Positions 1 through 11,553 are shown, counted from the first letter of the stretch. The stretch: 64,000 bases of DNA from Paucimonas lemoignei (GCF_004342585.1 NZ_SLZQ01000003.1:186001-250000); one strand, 5' to 3'. Numbers and translations: made by a program. The notes: a model not told the origin generated them from the sequence alone.

Positions 1-2
1 TG

Positions 3-98
3 AAAGCGGGTCAGTTGCAGCGTTATGTTGAGCTGCGCGGCAGAAGGCGCGTTGATGCCTTGACCACCTTGCAGTTTTTGCCATTAGGCAATCGCTAA
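3..98 (+). CDS. C-terminal end of an unidentified protein (partial)
   Basis: An open frame enters from the left edge and ends at a TAA at 96-98, giving 31 residues that finish in LQFLPLGNR. It is rich in Arg and Leu. No motif is left that identifies the family. It lies convergent to rodA, with about 130 bases between the two stop codons. It could also be a chance open frame, because nothing upstream can be seen. Confidence 0.3.
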   Translation, partial: KAGQLQRYVELRGRRRVDALTTLQFLPLGNR

Positions 99-230
99 AA
101 GCCGATTGTAAATGCATATCTGCAAGCTTGGCAAAGCTTGGCGGAAGATTAAGAGCGCCTTTCACCCTGCCGACGGCAGCAAACACTGCGTGGCAAGCGG
201 ACGGATTGAGAGGCGCGTCAGAGAGGAATG

Positions 231-1352
231 CTAACTTTGGATGAGCTTGCGGTGCCGGTGGATACTCATCAGGATACCGATGCCCAGTCCCAGCGTGACG
301 AAGGCCGTGCCGCCATAACTCATGAACGGCAACGGCACGCCGACCACCGGCAGGATGCCGCTGACCATGCCCATGTTGACGAACGCGTAGGTAAAGAACA
401 TCAGCGACAGCGCGCCTGCCAGAAGGCGGGTAAACAGCGTCGGCGCGTTGGCGGCAATCAGGAGCCCGCGTCCGATCAGCAACAGGTATAGCGTGATCAG
501 CACGAGATTGCCGATCAAGCCGAATTCCTCGGAAAACACGGCGAAGACGAAGTCGGTGGTGCGCTCGGGGATGAATTGCAAATGTCCCTGCGTGCCATTC
601 ATCCAGCCCTTGCCGGGAAGACCGCCGGAGCCGATGGCGATCATCGACTGGATGATGTGGAAGCCCTTGCCGAGCGGGTCAGTGGTCGGATCGATCAGGG
701 TCATGACGCGATGACGCTGATAATCGTGCAGCATGTGCCAGGCCACCGGCATAAAGGCAGCGCCGGCAACCACCATCCCGCTCAACACCTTCCATGACAG
801 TCCGGCCAGAAAAATGACATAGAAGCCCGCTGCCGACACCAGCGTGCCGGTTCCCAGATCCGGCTGGCGAATGATCAAGGCTGCGGGAATGGCCAGCAAT
901 ACGCCGGCGATAAGAAACTCCTGCCAACTGATAGTGGCTTCGCGCTTCTGGAACCACCAGGCGAGCATCATGGGCATGGCGATCTTCATGATCTCGGACG
1001 GCTGGATCACCACGCCGACGTTGATCCAGCGCCGCGCCCCCAGCTTGATAATGCCAAACAGCGCCACGCCGACCAGGAGCGCGACGCCGACCAGATAGAC
1101 CGGCACGGCCACGCGCATCAATATCTGCGGCGACACCAGCGCGGCAAGCCAGATAATCACCAGCGCCAGACAGATATTGCGCAGATGATCTTCCAGGCGG
1201 CCGGGAAAACCGGAGCCGGCCGACACCATGTTGATCGTGCTGACCGTCATGATCAGGCACACGAGCAGCAAGAGCGTCGGGTCAAAGACATTCAGGTAGG
1301 GCTTGATGATCGCCCAGATGCTCTTTTTGCCGGAAATGGTAGTGGGATGCAT
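231..1352 (-). CDS. rodA: Rod-shape peptidoglycan glycosyltransferase RodA
   Basis: SEDS-family integral membrane protein that polymerises lipid II into glycan strands for cell elongation, working with PBP2 (MrdA) and the MreBCD system. The 373 residues are almost entirely hydrophobic helices, the usual size for RodA. The family signature is near the C-terminus (PLPFMSYGGTAFVTLGLGIG), and a conserved QPDLGTG stretch lies in the middle. It is the last gene of the mreB-mreC-mreD-mrdA-rodA row and starts six bases after the mrdA stop, so it is very likely co-transcribed with mrdA. FtsW is the close paralogue, but the position beside mrdA decides for RodA. Confidence 0.96.
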   Translation of the reverse strand: MHPTTISGKKSIWAIIKPYLNVFDPTLLLLVCLIMTVSTINMVSAGSGFPGRLEDHLRNICLALVIIWLAALVSPQILMRVAVPVYLVGVALLVGVALFGIIKLGARRWINVGVVIQPSEIMKIAMPMMLAWWFQKREATISWQEFLIAGVLLAIPAALIIRQPDLGTGTLVSAAGFYVIFLAGLSWKVLSGMVVAGAAFMPVAWHMLHDYQRHRVMTLIDPTTDPLGKGFHIIQSMIAIGSGGLPGKGWMNGTQGHLQFIPERTTDFVFAVFSEEFGLIGNLVLITLYLLLIGRGLLIAANAPTLFTRLLAGALSLMFFTYAFVNMGMVSGILPVVGVPLPFMSYGGTAFVTLGLGIGILMSIHRHRKLIQS

Positions 1353-1358
1353 AAGGAA

Positions 1359-3293
1359 TCAATCCGCTGAAACATGGCCATGGGCATCGGCCTGCGGCTG
1401 GCTTGCCTTGGCGTCGGCCTGCTTGTCCGCTTCGTTCGGCCGCTTTCCAAGCAGGTAATAATCGATGGCGCGGCGCGCGATCGGGGCAGCGGCGGCGGCG
1501 CCGAAACCGGCGTTTTCGACGATCACGGCCAGCGCGATCTTTGGCTGGTCGTACGGCGCAAAGGCGATGTACAAGGAATGGTCGCGATGGAATTCCGCCA
1601 TCTTGGAGGCATTGTATTTTTCATTGGCTTTCAAACCGATGGCCTGCGCCGTACCGGTTTTACCCGCCGAGACATAGGGTGCGCCAGCGAATGCACGGGA
1701 GCCAGTGCCCTCCTTGGTCACGCCCGCCATGGCGCGCTTGATAGTCTCGATGTTTTCCTGCTTGACCGGAATGCGGTAGCTCTCATTGCGCACGGTGGGC
1801 TTGCGTTCCTTGCTCATGCTATCTTCGATCAACTTGACCAGGTGCGGCTGCATCACCACGCCATTGTTGGCAAGATTGGCCATCGCGTGGGCCAGCTGCA
1901 GCGGCGTGAAGGCATTGTAGCCCTGGCCGATGCCGATCGATACCGTTTCGCCGGCATACCATTTTTGCTGCTCGGGGCGCCGGTAAGTGGCGCGCTTCCA
2001 GGCAGGCGACGGCAGCACGCCGCGCCGCTCGTTCTCAAGGTCGATGCCGGTGAGCTGGCCAAAGCCGAAGGGCTTCATGAAATCATGGATCGCGTCGATC
2101 CCCAGATCGGTAGCCAGCATGTAGTAGTAGGTATTGCACGACTGGACAATCGACCGGTACATGTCGACCATGCCATGGCCGCCCACCTTATCGTCGCGGA
2201 AGCGATGGCCGCCGAAATTGTAGTAGCCAGGGTCTGAAATCGCCTGGTTCGGCGTGCGCTTGCCCAACTCCAGTGCGGCCAGCGCCATGTAAGGCTTGAA
2301 AGTGGAGCCAGGCGGATAGGTGCCGATCAATGGCCGGTTCAACAATGGCTTGTTGATCGAGGTATTCAGCTCATCCCAGCTCTGTTGATCGATGCCGTCC
2401 ACAAACAGGTTCGGATCGTAAGTCGGCTTGGATACGTAGGCAAGAATATCGCCAGTGGACGGATCGATCGCCACCAGCGCGCCGCGGCGGTCGCCGAATG
2501 CTTCCTCGATGATTTTCTGCAGCTCGATATCGACCGACAGGATCAGATTGTGTCCGGGCGTGGCGGGATTGCGCTTGAGCGTGCGCACCGCGCGCCCGCC
2601 TGCCGTGACCTCGACTTCCTCGTAGCCGGTCTTGCCGTGCAAGAGCTGCTCATACTTCTTCTCCAGGCCTTCCTTGCCGATGTATTCCGTGCCCTGGTAG
2701 TTGGCCGCTTCCTCGTCCGGCCACTCCTCGATCCGCTTGGCGTCGCGCTGGCTGATGCGGCCGATGTAGCCGATCAGGTGCGAGGCGGTTTCACCCAGCG
2801 GATACTGGCGAAACAGCCGCGCCTGCACCTCGACGCCGGGGAAACGGTAGCGTTGCGCGGCGAAGCGCGCGACTTCCTCGTCGGTCAGGCGCATGCGGAT
2901 CGGCACGCTGGCGAAATTCTTGGCTTCTTCCTGCAGGCGCTTGAAGCGCTTGCGGTCCTTGGGCTGGATATCGACCAGCGTCGACAGCTCATCAATCACC
3001 TGCTCCAGCGGCGCGCCGAGTTTGGAGGGCGTGATCTCCAGCGTATAGGCGGAGTAGTTGCGCGCCAGGACCACGCCGTTGCGGTCCAGGATCAAGCCAC
3101 GGTTGGGCACCACCGGCACCACCGAGATGCGGTTGTCTTCCGCCTGCGCGACATAGTCGTTGTGGCGCACCACCTGCAGCCAGACCAGCCGCGTCACCAG
3201 CAGACCGAAGCAGATGAACACGAACACGCCCACCACCGACAGGCGCAGGCGGAAGAGATGCAGTTCGTGTTCGGTATTTTTAAATTCAGTCAT
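1359..3293 (-). CDS. mrdA: Penicillin-binding protein 2, elongasome transpeptidase
   Basis: Class B penicillin-binding protein that cross-links peptidoglycan during lateral wall growth as partner of RodA. The 644 residues show an N-terminal membrane anchor (about 20-42), a PBP dimerisation region, and a transpeptidase domain with all three active-site motifs: STFK (in YPPGSTFKPYMAL), SCN (QSCNTYYYML) and KTG (SAGKTGTAQ). The last 30 residues form an Ala/Gln/Asp-rich tail. It lies between mreD and rodA on the same strand, about 70 bases downstream of mreD. Confidence 0.97.
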   Translation of the reverse strand: MTEFKNTEHELHLFRLRLSVVGVFVFICFGLLVTRLVWLQVVRHNDYVAQAEDNRISVVPVVPNRGLILDRNGVVLARNYSAYTLEITPSKLGAPLEQVIDELSTLVDIQPKDRKRFKRLQEEAKNFASVPIRMRLTDEEVARFAAQRYRFPGVEVQARLFRQYPLGETASHLIGYIGRISQRDAKRIEEWPDEEAANYQGTEYIGKEGLEKKYEQLLHGKTGYEEVEVTAGGRAVRTLKRNPATPGHNLILSVDIELQKIIEEAFGDRRGALVAIDPSTGDILAYVSKPTYDPNLFVDGIDQQSWDELNTSINKPLLNRPLIGTYPPGSTFKPYMALAALELGKRTPNQAISDPGYYNFGGHRFRDDKVGGHGMVDMYRSIVQSCNTYYYMLATDLGIDAIHDFMKPFGFGQLTGIDLENERRGVLPSPAWKRATYRRPEQQKWYAGETVSIGIGQGYNAFTPLQLAHAMANLANNGVVMQPHLVKLIEDSMSKERKPTVRNESYRIPVKQENIETIKRAMAGVTKEGTGSRAFAGAPYVSAGKTGTAQAIGLKANEKYNASKMAEFHRDHSLYIAFAPYDQPKIALAVIVENAGFGAAAAAPIARRAIDYYLLGKRPNEADKQADAKASQPQADAHGHVSAD

Positions 3294-3363
3294 GCCAATA
3301 CAAAAGGCGCAATGAGGAATGGCTATTCAGATTGCCACCGAATATATAGAGATTCATTGCCGC

Positions 3364-3876
3364 TTAAATCGGGCGCGTGTCGTCACGATTGACGGCGCGG
3401 CGCTGAGGCGCCAGCAACAGCCAGGTTACGACCGGCCACAACAGGGTCGCCACCACGCTCTCGCTGAAAAAGAACCATCCGGGGGCCTGTTGGCTGACAA
3501 TCCAGCGAATCACGACCTGCACTGCCTGCATCAGCATGAACAGCGGCAGCACATGCAGCGCCTGGGTACTCATGGGGAACCACAGCACGCGGCGATGGAT
3601 CATGATGGCGAAATAAGACAGCAGCGTATATGACAGCGCATTCTCGCCCAGCAGGGTGGCGTCATGCACATCCATCAGGATGCCCATGAAAAAGGCAACA
3701 CCGATGCCGACCCGGCGCGGCTGGTGAATACTCCAGAACACCAGCACGAGCGCAACAAAATCCGGCACGCCGGCCAAACCACCCCAAGGCAGCATATTGA
3801 GAAGAAAAGCACCGACCAGGCTTACGGCAATGAAGATCGGATTGACCGGCAACAGGATGTAATGTGGCTGGTGCAT
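3364..3876 (-). CDS. mreD: Rod shape-determining protein MreD
   Basis: Small integral membrane protein of the elongasome, thought to link MreC to the wall-synthesis enzymes. Its 170 residues form five or six hydrophobic segments, typical for MreD. Its ATG shares one base with the stop codon of mreC (TAATG arrangement), which points to translational coupling. MreD is poorly conserved, so the call rests on hydropathy, length and position between mreC and mrdA. Confidence 0.93.
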   Translation of the reverse strand: MHQPHYILLPVNPIFIAVSLVGAFLLNMLPWGGLAGVPDFVALVLVFWSIHQPRRVGIGVAFFMGILMDVHDATLLGENALSYTLLSYFAIMIHRRVLWFPMSTQALHVLPLFMLMQAVQVVIRWIVSQQAPGWFFFSESVVATLLWPVVTWLLLAPQRRAVNRDDTRPI

Positions 3877-5363
3877 TATCGAAGCTCCAAGGGTAACGAA
3901 GTCGGCGTCGGGCCGCTTGGGACTGTGCCGCCGGAAGCTTGCGGCCGTTGTAGCGCGGCCGGCTTGGCGGCTTGGGACGCCGGGGCAGCAGGCACTGCAG
4001 GATTAGCGACCGGATTGGCGGGCAAGTTTGCCGCTGTCGGGTTGAAAACTGGAGCAGGCATTGCTTTGGCCACCGGAACGGCGGAAGCTGGTTGCGTCAC
4101 AGGTTTGGTTGCCGGTTTGGCAGGCGCAACTTGAGGAGCAGGCTTGTTAGCCGGCGCTGCTGGAATTGCAGGCGCAACCTGGGCTGCCGGCTTATTCGCC
4201 TGCGTTGCCGATGTCGCCGGCGCTACGGGAGCACCTGCAACGTTGGCCGGAGCCGGCTTTTGCACCGGCTTGGCAATATTAGCAGCAGGATTGGCGGTGG
4301 CTCCGCCGGGCTGAGCCGCAGTCTTGGGTGCGGACTGCGCAGCTGGTTTGTCTGTCGCCTTTTCTGCAGGTTTAGCATCCGGCTTGGCGGCAGGCTTCGC
4401 ATCCTGCTTGGCTGCCGCCCCCTCCGCGGCCTTGGCCGGCGCAGCTTTATCAGCCGCCTTATCTGCCGGTTTGGCGGGCGACTTTGCATCGGCACCTGCC
4501 GGCGCCGCTGCCTGCGTGCGCTGCGGCGGCTGGTATTCGGTCAACAGGATCAGCAACTGGCGATGGCGATCGATGCCCGCAGCCGGCAGGCAGACGATCT
4601 TGGCAAAGGCATCCGAAGATTTATGCTCGACTTCCGTCACTTTTGCCACGGCCAGACCCGCTGGATAAATGCCGTCGAGGCCGGAGGTGACGAGGATATC
4701 GCCCTTGCGGATATCGGCATTGGCCGGCATGAAACGCAAATCCATCACGCCGGATTGACCGCGGCCATAAGCAACGCTGCGCAAGCCGCTGCGCACCACT
4801 TGCACGGGAATCGACTGGTCCTTATCGGTCAGGAGCGTGGCTTCGGCAGTGAAGGGAAACACGCGCGTCACCTGTCCCACCACGCCGGTATCGTCGATCA
4901 CCGGCTGCCCGGGCTTGACGCCTTGCTGGGAGCCGCGATCCAGCACGATCTTGCGGGTAAAGGGATCGCGCGCATCATAGAGGATTTCCGCCATCAGCGA
5001 CTTCACTTCCAGCCGTTCGCTGGCGCCCAGCAGGCTACGCAGATGGGCGTTTTCGGCAGCCAGCAATTGCGATTGCTGCAAGGCCTGGGCATTGGCCACT
5101 TGCTGCTGCATATACTTGCGGTTTTCCTGCTGCAGCCGCGACAGGGAGGAAAAATAGTCACCCACCGCAAAGGCGGCGTCGCGCGGCGTCAGGGCCAGCC
5201 GCTGCAATGGATACAGTGCCGTGCCGACCACCTGGCGAATGGCGCCCAGCGTATGCCAGCGCGCATCGGCGACCAGTAAGAAAATGGCAATCAGAGAGAA
5301 GATCACCACCTTGGCGCGGGCCGAGGCGCCTTGCTTGAACAGTGGCGGTGGGCTGTATTCCAT
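3876..5363 (-). CDS. mreC: Rod shape-determining protein MreC with a long low-complexity tail
   Basis: Periplasmic scaffold of the elongasome, anchored by one N-terminal helix (about residues 17-34), followed by a coiled coil (about 65-115) and the MreC beta-barrel domain to about residue 275. The rest, roughly 215 of 495 residues, is an Ala/Pro/Lys-rich tail full of AKPA, KPAA and APAxP repeats. MreC proteins are usually about 280-370 residues, so the tail is extra length. Such a tail is probably disordered and could reach into the wall or bind partners; that is inference. The gene is co-directional with mreB upstream and overlaps mreD by one base. Confidence 0.94.
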   Translation of the reverse strand: MEYSPPPLFKQGASARAKVVIFSLIAIFLLVADARWHTLGAIRQVVGTALYPLQRLALTPRDAAFAVGDYFSSLSRLQQENRKYMQQQVANAQALQQSQLLAAENAHLRSLLGASERLEVKSLMAEILYDARDPFTRKIVLDRGSQQGVKPGQPVIDDTGVVGQVTRVFPFTAEATLLTDKDQSIPVQVVRSGLRSVAYGRGQSGVMDLRFMPANADIRKGDILVTSGLDGIYPAGLAVAKVTEVEHKSSDAFAKIVCLPAAGIDRHRQLLILLTEYQPPQRTQAAAPAGADAKSPAKPADKAADKAAPAKAAEGAAAKQDAKPAAKPDAKPAEKATDKPAAQSAPKTAAQPGGATANPAANIAKPVQKPAPANVAGAPVAPATSATQANKPAAQVAPAIPAAPANKPAPQVAPAKPATKPVTQPASAVPVAKAMPAPVFNPTAANLPANPVANPAVPAAPASQAAKPAALQRPQASGGTVPSGPTPTSLPLELR

Positions 5364-5401
5364 TTATGGATTAGAGATACGACAATCTAATGGACTAACA
5401 A

Positions 5402-5427
5402 TAAAACAGGCGGGACTTGCCCGCCTG
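5402..5427 (-). terminator. Intrinsic terminator-like hairpin between mreB and mreC
   Basis: On the minus strand an 8-bp perfect stem (CAGGCGGG/CCCGCCTG, 5-base loop) is followed by TTTTAT. It sits 60-odd bases after the mreB stop and ahead of mreC, where a partial terminator would let mreB be made in excess over mreC and mreD. Confidence 0.7.
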
Positions 5428-5489
5428 ACGACCCTTGGACAAGCTGCCGGCTAGAAAGTTTAGCGCAGCGCCCGCCAAACGCCCAGCTT

Positions 5490-6930
<1,441 letters not shown>

Positions 6931-7233
6931 ATGTCACTTGAATTTTCTGACGTAAAGCGCCTTGCCAAGCTGGCACAACTTGAGCTGACCGACGAGCAGG
7001 CGCATGCCACCCTGGACAAGCTCAACGGCATTTTTTCGCTGGTAGAGCAGATGAAGGCCGTCGACACCACCGGTGTCGAGCCGCTCAGCCACCCGATCGC
7101 CGCCTTCCAGGCAGACCTGGCGCTACGCCTGCGCGAAGATGAAGTCACAGAACCCGATCGCCGCGACGATTACCAGCAAGTGGCCCCGGCTACCCAGGAT
7201 GGCCTGTACCTGGTGCCCAAGGTTATCGAATAA
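6931..7233 (+). CDS. gatC: Asp-tRNA(Asn)/Glu-tRNA(Gln) amidotransferase subunit C
   Basis: Small subunit of the GatCAB complex that converts misacylated Glu-tRNA(Gln) or Asp-tRNA(Asn) to the correct amide; it wraps around and stabilises GatA. The 100-residue length, the N-terminal helical region ([13 protein letters not shown]) and the typical stretch [12 protein letters not shown] identify the family. It is the first gene of gatC-gatA-gatB, with 31 bases to gatA. Confidence 0.97.
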   Translation: MSLEFSDVKRLAKLAQLELTDEQAHATLDKLNGIFSLVEQMKAVDTTGVEPLSHPIAAFQADLALRLREDEVTEPDRRDDYQQVAPATQDGLYLVPKVIE

Positions 7234-7264
7234 GCCCGCCGTCATCGCCTAACGACAGAATTCC

Positions 7265-8725
7265 ATGTATACCAAGACCATCAAACAACTTTCAGCCTTG
7301 CTGCAAGCGCGCGACATTTCCGCCAGCGAACTGGCAAGCCTCTACCTTGCCCGCATCAAGCAAAGCGACCTGAATGCCTATATCGATGTCAATGAAGAAT
7401 TGACGCTGCAACAGGCCAAGGCTGCGGATGACCGCCTGGCTTCCGGCACGGCTACTGCCCTGACCGGCATCCCGATCGCCCACAAGGATATTTTCGTCAC
7501 GCGCGGCTGGCGTTCGACCGCCGGCTCGAAGATGCTGGAAAACTATGTCAGCCCCTTCGACGCCACCGTGGTCGCGCGCTTCAATAGCGCCGGCACCGTC
7601 ACGCTGGGCAAGGTCAATTGCGATGAATTCGCCATGGGCTCGTCGAATGAAAATTCGTATTTCGGCGCGGTGAAAAACCCCTGGGACAAGACCGCCATTC
7701 CCGGCGGCTCCTCCGGTGGCTCGGCAGCGGCCGTTGCCGGCCGCCTGGCGCCAGGCGCCACCGCTACCGACACGGGCGGCTCGATCCGCCAGCCGGCGGC
7801 CATGTGCGGCGTCACCGGCATCAAGCCAACCTATGGCCGCGTCTCGCGCTTCGGCATGATCGCGTTCGCCTCCTCGCTCGACCAGGGCGGCCCGATGGCC
7901 CGGACCGCCGAGGATTGCGGCCTGCTCCTGAATGCCATGACCGGCTTCGACGAGCGCGATTCCACCAGCATCGACCGTCCGACCGAAGACTTCACCCGCG
8001 ACCTCGGCAAGCCGCTGGCTGGCCTGCGCATCGGCGTGCCGCGCGAATACTTCGGTGAAGGCCTGGCTGCCGATGTCGAACAAGCAGTACGCGCCGCGCT
8101 GAAGGAATACGAAAAGCTGGGCGCCACGCTGGTGGATATTTCCCTGCCGAAGACCGAGCTGTCGATTCCCGTGTATTACGTGATTGCGCCGGCCGAAGCA
8201 TCCAGCAACCTGTCGCGCTTCGATGGCGTGCGCTATGGCCATCGCGCCAAGGATTACAAGGACCTGGCCGACATGTACTGCAAGACCCGTGCCGAAGGCT
8301 TCGGCGACGAGGTCAAGCGGCGCATCCTGGTGGGCGCTTACGTGCTGTCGCATGGTTATTACGATGCCTACTACCTGCAGGCGCAAAAGATCCGCCGCCT
8401 GATCGCGCAGGATTTCCAGAATGCCTTCCAGTCCTGCGACGTCATCATGGGACCGGTGGCGCCGACGGTGGCCTGGGACCTGGGCGCGAAAGCCGACGAT
8501 CCGGTGGCCAACTACCTCGCCGATATCTTCACGCTGTCGACCAGCCTGGCCGGCTTGCCCGGCATGTCGATTCCCTGCGGCTTTGGCCAGGGCGACAAGA
8601 ATGGCAAGCGCCCGGTCGGCCTGCAAATCATCGGCAATTACTTTGACGAAGCCAGGCTGCTCAATGTCGCGCACCAGTTCCAGCTGGCGACCGACTGGCA
8701 TCAGCGCGCGCCGGACAGCGTATAA
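7265..8725 (+). CDS. gatA: Asp-tRNA(Asn)/Glu-tRNA(Gln) amidotransferase subunit A
   Basis: Amidase subunit of GatCAB; it releases ammonia from glutamine and channels it to GatB. The 486 residues carry the amidase-signature catalytic elements: a Lys in PIAHKDIF, the glycine/serine-rich loop [14 protein letters not shown] and the cis-Ser region [11 protein letters not shown], together making the Ser-cisSer-Lys triad. Length and motifs are intact. It lies between gatC and gatB on the same strand, about 50 bases before gatB. Confidence 0.98.
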   Translation: MYTKTIKQLSALLQARDISASELASLYLARIKQSDLNAYIDVNEELTLQQAKAADDRLASGTATALTGIPIAHKDIFVTRGWRSTAGSKMLENYVSPFDATVVARFNSAGTVTLGKVNCDEFAMGSSNENSYFGAVKNPWDKTAIPGGSSGGSAAAVAGRLAPGATATDTGGSIRQPAAMCGVTGIKPTYGRVSRFGMIAFASSLDQGGPMARTAEDCGLLLNAMTGFDERDSTSIDRPTEDFTRDLGKPLAGLRIGVPREYFGEGLAADVEQAVRAALKEYEKLGATLVDISLPKTELSIPVYYVIAPAEASSNLSRFDGVRYGHRAKDYKDLADMYCKTRAEGFGDEVKRRILVGAYVLSHGYYDAYYLQAQKIRRLIAQDFQNAFQSCDVIMGPVAPTVAWDLGAKADDPVANYLADIFTLSTSLAGLPGMSIPCGFGQGDKNGKRPVGLQIIGNYFDEARLLNVAHQFQLATDWHQRAPDSV

Positions 8726-8775
8726 GCCGGCCATAGCGACCTTGGCGAACTAAACGGATACAGCGAGGAATACAT

Positions 8776-10236
8776 ATGCAGTGGGAAGTCGTGATCGGGA
8801 TGGAAACGCATGCGCAGTTGACCACCCGCAGCAAAATTTTCAGTGGCGCGTCAATCGCTTTCGGCGCCGAACCCAATACCCAGGCTTGCCCCGTGGACCT
8901 GGCTTTGCCGGGCGTGCTGCCAGTGATGAACAAGGGGGCGGTGGAACGCGCCATTCAGTTTGGCCTGGCAGTGGGCGCGACGATTGCGCCGCAATCGGTG
9001 TTTGCGCGCAAAAACTACTTTTATCCTGACCTGCCCAAGGGTTACCAGATCAGCCAGTATGAAATCCCCGTGGTCCAGGGTGGCAAGGTATCGTTCGTGC
9101 TGGAGAAGGATGGCAAGGCCGAACTCAGGAGCGTGCAGCTCACCCGCGCGCACCTGGAGGAAGATGCCGGCAAGTCGCTGCACGAGGATTATCATGGCAT
9201 GACCGGCATCGATTTGAATCGCGCCGGCACGCCCTTGCTGGAAATCGTCACCGAGCCGGACATGCGCAGCGCCGCCGAAGCAGTCGCCTATGCCAAGGCG
9301 CTGCATGCGCTGGTGGTGTGGCTGGGCGTTTGCGACGGCAACATGCAGGAAGGGTCATTTCGCTGCGACGCCAACGTCTCAGTGCGCCCGGTCGGCCAGA
9401 AGGAATTCGGCACGCGTTGCGAGATCAAGAACCTCAACTCGTTCCGCTTCCTCGAAGAAGCCATCAATTACGAAGTGCGGCGCCAGATCGAGCTGATCGA
9501 GGATGGCGGCACCGTGGTGCAGGAAACCCGCCTGTACGACCCGGACAAGAAGGAAACACGCTCCATGCGCAGCAAGGAAGATGCGCAGGATTACCGCTAC
9601 TTCCCCGACCCCGACCTGCCGCCGCTGGTGATCGCGCAAGACTGGATCGAGCGCGTGAAAGCCGCCATGCCGGAATTGCCGGGCGCGATGCGCGACCGTT
9701 TCGTCAAGGATTACGCCCTGCCCGAATATGACGCCGCCGTGCTGACGCAATCCAAAGCCATGGCTGCCTACTTTGAAGCGGTGTTGGAGAAGTCTGGCCG
9801 CGAACAAGCCAAGCCGGCAGCCAACTGGCTGATGGGCGATGTGTCGTCGACGCTGAACCGCGAAGGTGTCGATATCGGGGACTCCCCGGTGAAAGCGGAA
9901 CAGCTCGCCCTGCTCCTGCTGCGCATCGCCGATGGCACGATCTCCAACAAGATTGCCAAGGAAATCTTCTCAACCATGTGGGACTCCCCTTCGGATGACC
10001 CGGCAGCAGTCGATGCCATCATCGAAGCCAAGGGCCTGAAACAGATTTCGGATACCGGCGCGCTGGAAAAGATCGTCGACGAGGTGCTGGCTGCCAACGC
10101 CAAATCGGTCGAGGAGTTCAAGGCGGGCAAGGAAAAGGCATTCAATGCCCTGATCGGCCAGGCCATGAAGGCATCGCGCGGCAAGGCGAACCCGGCACAG
10201 CTGACGGAATTGCTGAAGAAAAAGCTGACAGGCTAA
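8776..10236 (+). CDS. gatB: Asp-tRNA(Asn)/Glu-tRNA(Gln) amidotransferase subunit B
   Basis: Kinase/transamidase subunit of GatCAB that phosphorylates and then amidates the misacylated tRNA. The 486 residues start with the family N-terminus [13 protein letters not shown] and include [25 protein letters not shown] and [12 protein letters not shown]. The C-terminal YqeY-like helical domain runs over about residues 340-486. A GAGGAA ribosome binding site precedes the ATG. The gene ends the operon; a strong terminator follows at 10319. Confidence 0.98.
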   Translation: MQWEVVIGMETHAQLTTRSKIFSGASIAFGAEPNTQACPVDLALPGVLPVMNKGAVERAIQFGLAVGATIAPQSVFARKNYFYPDLPKGYQISQYEIPVVQGGKVSFVLEKDGKAELRSVQLTRAHLEEDAGKSLHEDYHGMTGIDLNRAGTPLLEIVTEPDMRSAAEAVAYAKALHALVVWLGVCDGNMQEGSFRCDANVSVRPVGQKEFGTRCEIKNLNSFRFLEEAINYEVRRQIELIEDGGTVVQETRLYDPDKKETRSMRSKEDAQDYRYFPDPDLPPLVIAQDWIERVKAAMPELPGAMRDRFVKDYALPEYDAAVLTQSKAMAAYFEAVLEKSGREQAKPAANWLMGDVSSTLNREGVDIGDSPVKAEQLALLLLRIADGTISNKIAKEIFSTMWDSPSDDPAAVDAIIEAKGLKQISDTGALEKIVDEVLAANAKSVEEFKAGKEKAFNALIGQAMKASRGKANPAQLTELLKKKLTG

Positions 10237-10610
10237 ATTTCCGCCAGTTTTACTAGCCGCTTTTTTCGTTGCTTTTTCTCGCGATTTTCCCTGGCCTATT
10301 ATTCGGCTGCGCTCTTGCAAACGCCCCTGCATCTAACTGGTAGGGGCGTTTTTATTGACACTCATAGGAAAATCCCTCGCCGATGGAAAAATTTTGTAGC
10401 TGTAGCGCAAAGCGTAAATGAAACAGCAAGATCAAACTCCAATGCAGAATCGGCCAGGTCTATTTCTGGAGGCCTGCATAATCGCCAAGCAAGCGGCCTT
10501 CGCCAATGTCTGGTGTTTCATTGCGTTCCACCGCCATTCTGCATAATGCTATCCTTAAGTACTAGCAACCTCCCCTTTTACTTAATCAGCGCAGCCTTAA
10601 ATAACACGAC
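10237..10610. other. Intergenic region after gatB
   Basis: It holds the gatB terminator near its start and must hold the promoter of the PAS regulator near its end. I see no gene, tRNA or clear repeat in the remaining 250 bases. Confidence 0.5.
10319..10355 (+). terminator. Intrinsic terminator after gatB
   Basis: A 10-bp perfect stem (AAACGCCCCT/AGGGGCGTTT) with a 13-base loop runs into a T-rich tract (TTTTTATT). It sits about 80 bases after the gatB stop and is well placed to end gatCAB transcription. Confidence 0.85.
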
Positions 10611-11315
10611 ATGACAAAAGAAGGCAGCACCCTCGCCGGCGACTACACCGACTTGGTGCTCGATGCGATTTGCGTAGTTGACGCCCAAGGCACATGCCTA
10701 TCCGTAACCGGCGCGTGTGAGCGGATCTTTGGCTATACCCCTGCGGAAATGGCGGGCAAGAAAATGCTTGACCTCGTACATCCTGATGATCGACAGAGAA
10801 CTGCGGCAGCGATCGACCGGGTAATGGGCGGTTACCTCCAGCGTTATTTCGAAAACCGGTATGTGCGCAAGGACGGGCGGGTGGTGTATATCAGCTGGTC
10901 GGCTTCCTGGTCGCAGGAGCATCAGGTCAGAATCGGCGTGGCACGCGACATCACCCAGCGCAAATTCGATGATCAGGAATGGGTTGCCCCCCAGCTTCTC
11001 CCGGACGACCTCCCGTGCTGGCAACTATCCGCGTCACCAAGACGGCTGGTCACGCCCCGCGGGATCCATATCGCGCTTTCCGAACAGGATCACATCGTTT
11101 TACAGACGCTGATGCGTGAAAGTGAATGCGTTACCCGAAGAACGATTGTCGAGGCCTTAGGGAAGAATTTCCTGGAATATGATCAGCGTCGCCTAGACAC
11201 GCAAATGCGTCGTTTGCGGCGCAAGGTCAAAGAGTCGTGCGGCCAAGCGCTACCGATCAGCACGGTGTACGGTGTCGGCTACCGGTTTTATGCGAAAGCC
11301 ACAATCTGCGGTTAA
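10611..11315 (+). CDS. PAS domain-winged helix one-component regulator
   Basis: Probable transcription factor of 234 residues. Residues about 12-125 form a PAS sensor domain (FGYTPAEMAGKKMLDLVHPDDR, then a PAC-like end around VRIGVARDITQRK). Residues about 145-234 form an OmpR/PhoB-type winged helix ending in the usual STVYGVGYRFY. There is no receiver domain and no membrane helix, so it should sense a cytoplasmic ligand or redox/light signal directly; the ligand cannot be told. It lies upstream of the exported lectin and secretin genes on the same strand, with 238 bases between, and may control them; that is inference. Confidence 0.85.
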   Translation: MTKEGSTLAGDYTDLVLDAICVVDAQGTCLSVTGACERIFGYTPAEMAGKKMLDLVHPDDRQRTAAAIDRVMGGYLQRYFENRYVRKDGRVVYISWSASWSQEHQVRIGVARDITQRKFDDQEWVAPQLLPDDLPCWQLSASPRRLVTPRGIHIALSEQDHIVLQTLMRESECVTRRTIVEALGKNFLEYDQRRLDTQMRRLRRKVKESCGQALPISTVYGVGYRFYAKATICG

Positions 11316-11553
11316 TACGGAGTCACAACTGTCAGTCAGTTTACGCAAGCCGGTCACCGTACACTCAACGCGAATCTTCCACCGATAAACGCCCATGACG
11401 GCTCAACCGCCTTGCGGTGATGTCGCTGCCCCATGCCGCGCGCATTCAATCTGCAATCTGCCAACCGCCTAAGTACGGCCTCAGATTTGCTCAGTAAATT
11501 TCAATTTGGAAATGTTTATACTCGAAATCCTAGTGATGAATGGGAAGGCGGCG

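Noticed and set aside
3972-5279. Long plus-strand frame of 435 residues across mreC
   Set aside because: It is the reverse-strand shadow of the repetitive mreC tail, Arg/Cys/Gly-rich and without any domain.
7292-8734. 480-residue minus-strand frame opposite gatA
   Set aside because: Complement of a GC-rich gene; composition is His/Arg/Ala-rich with no motif, while gatA is unmistakable.
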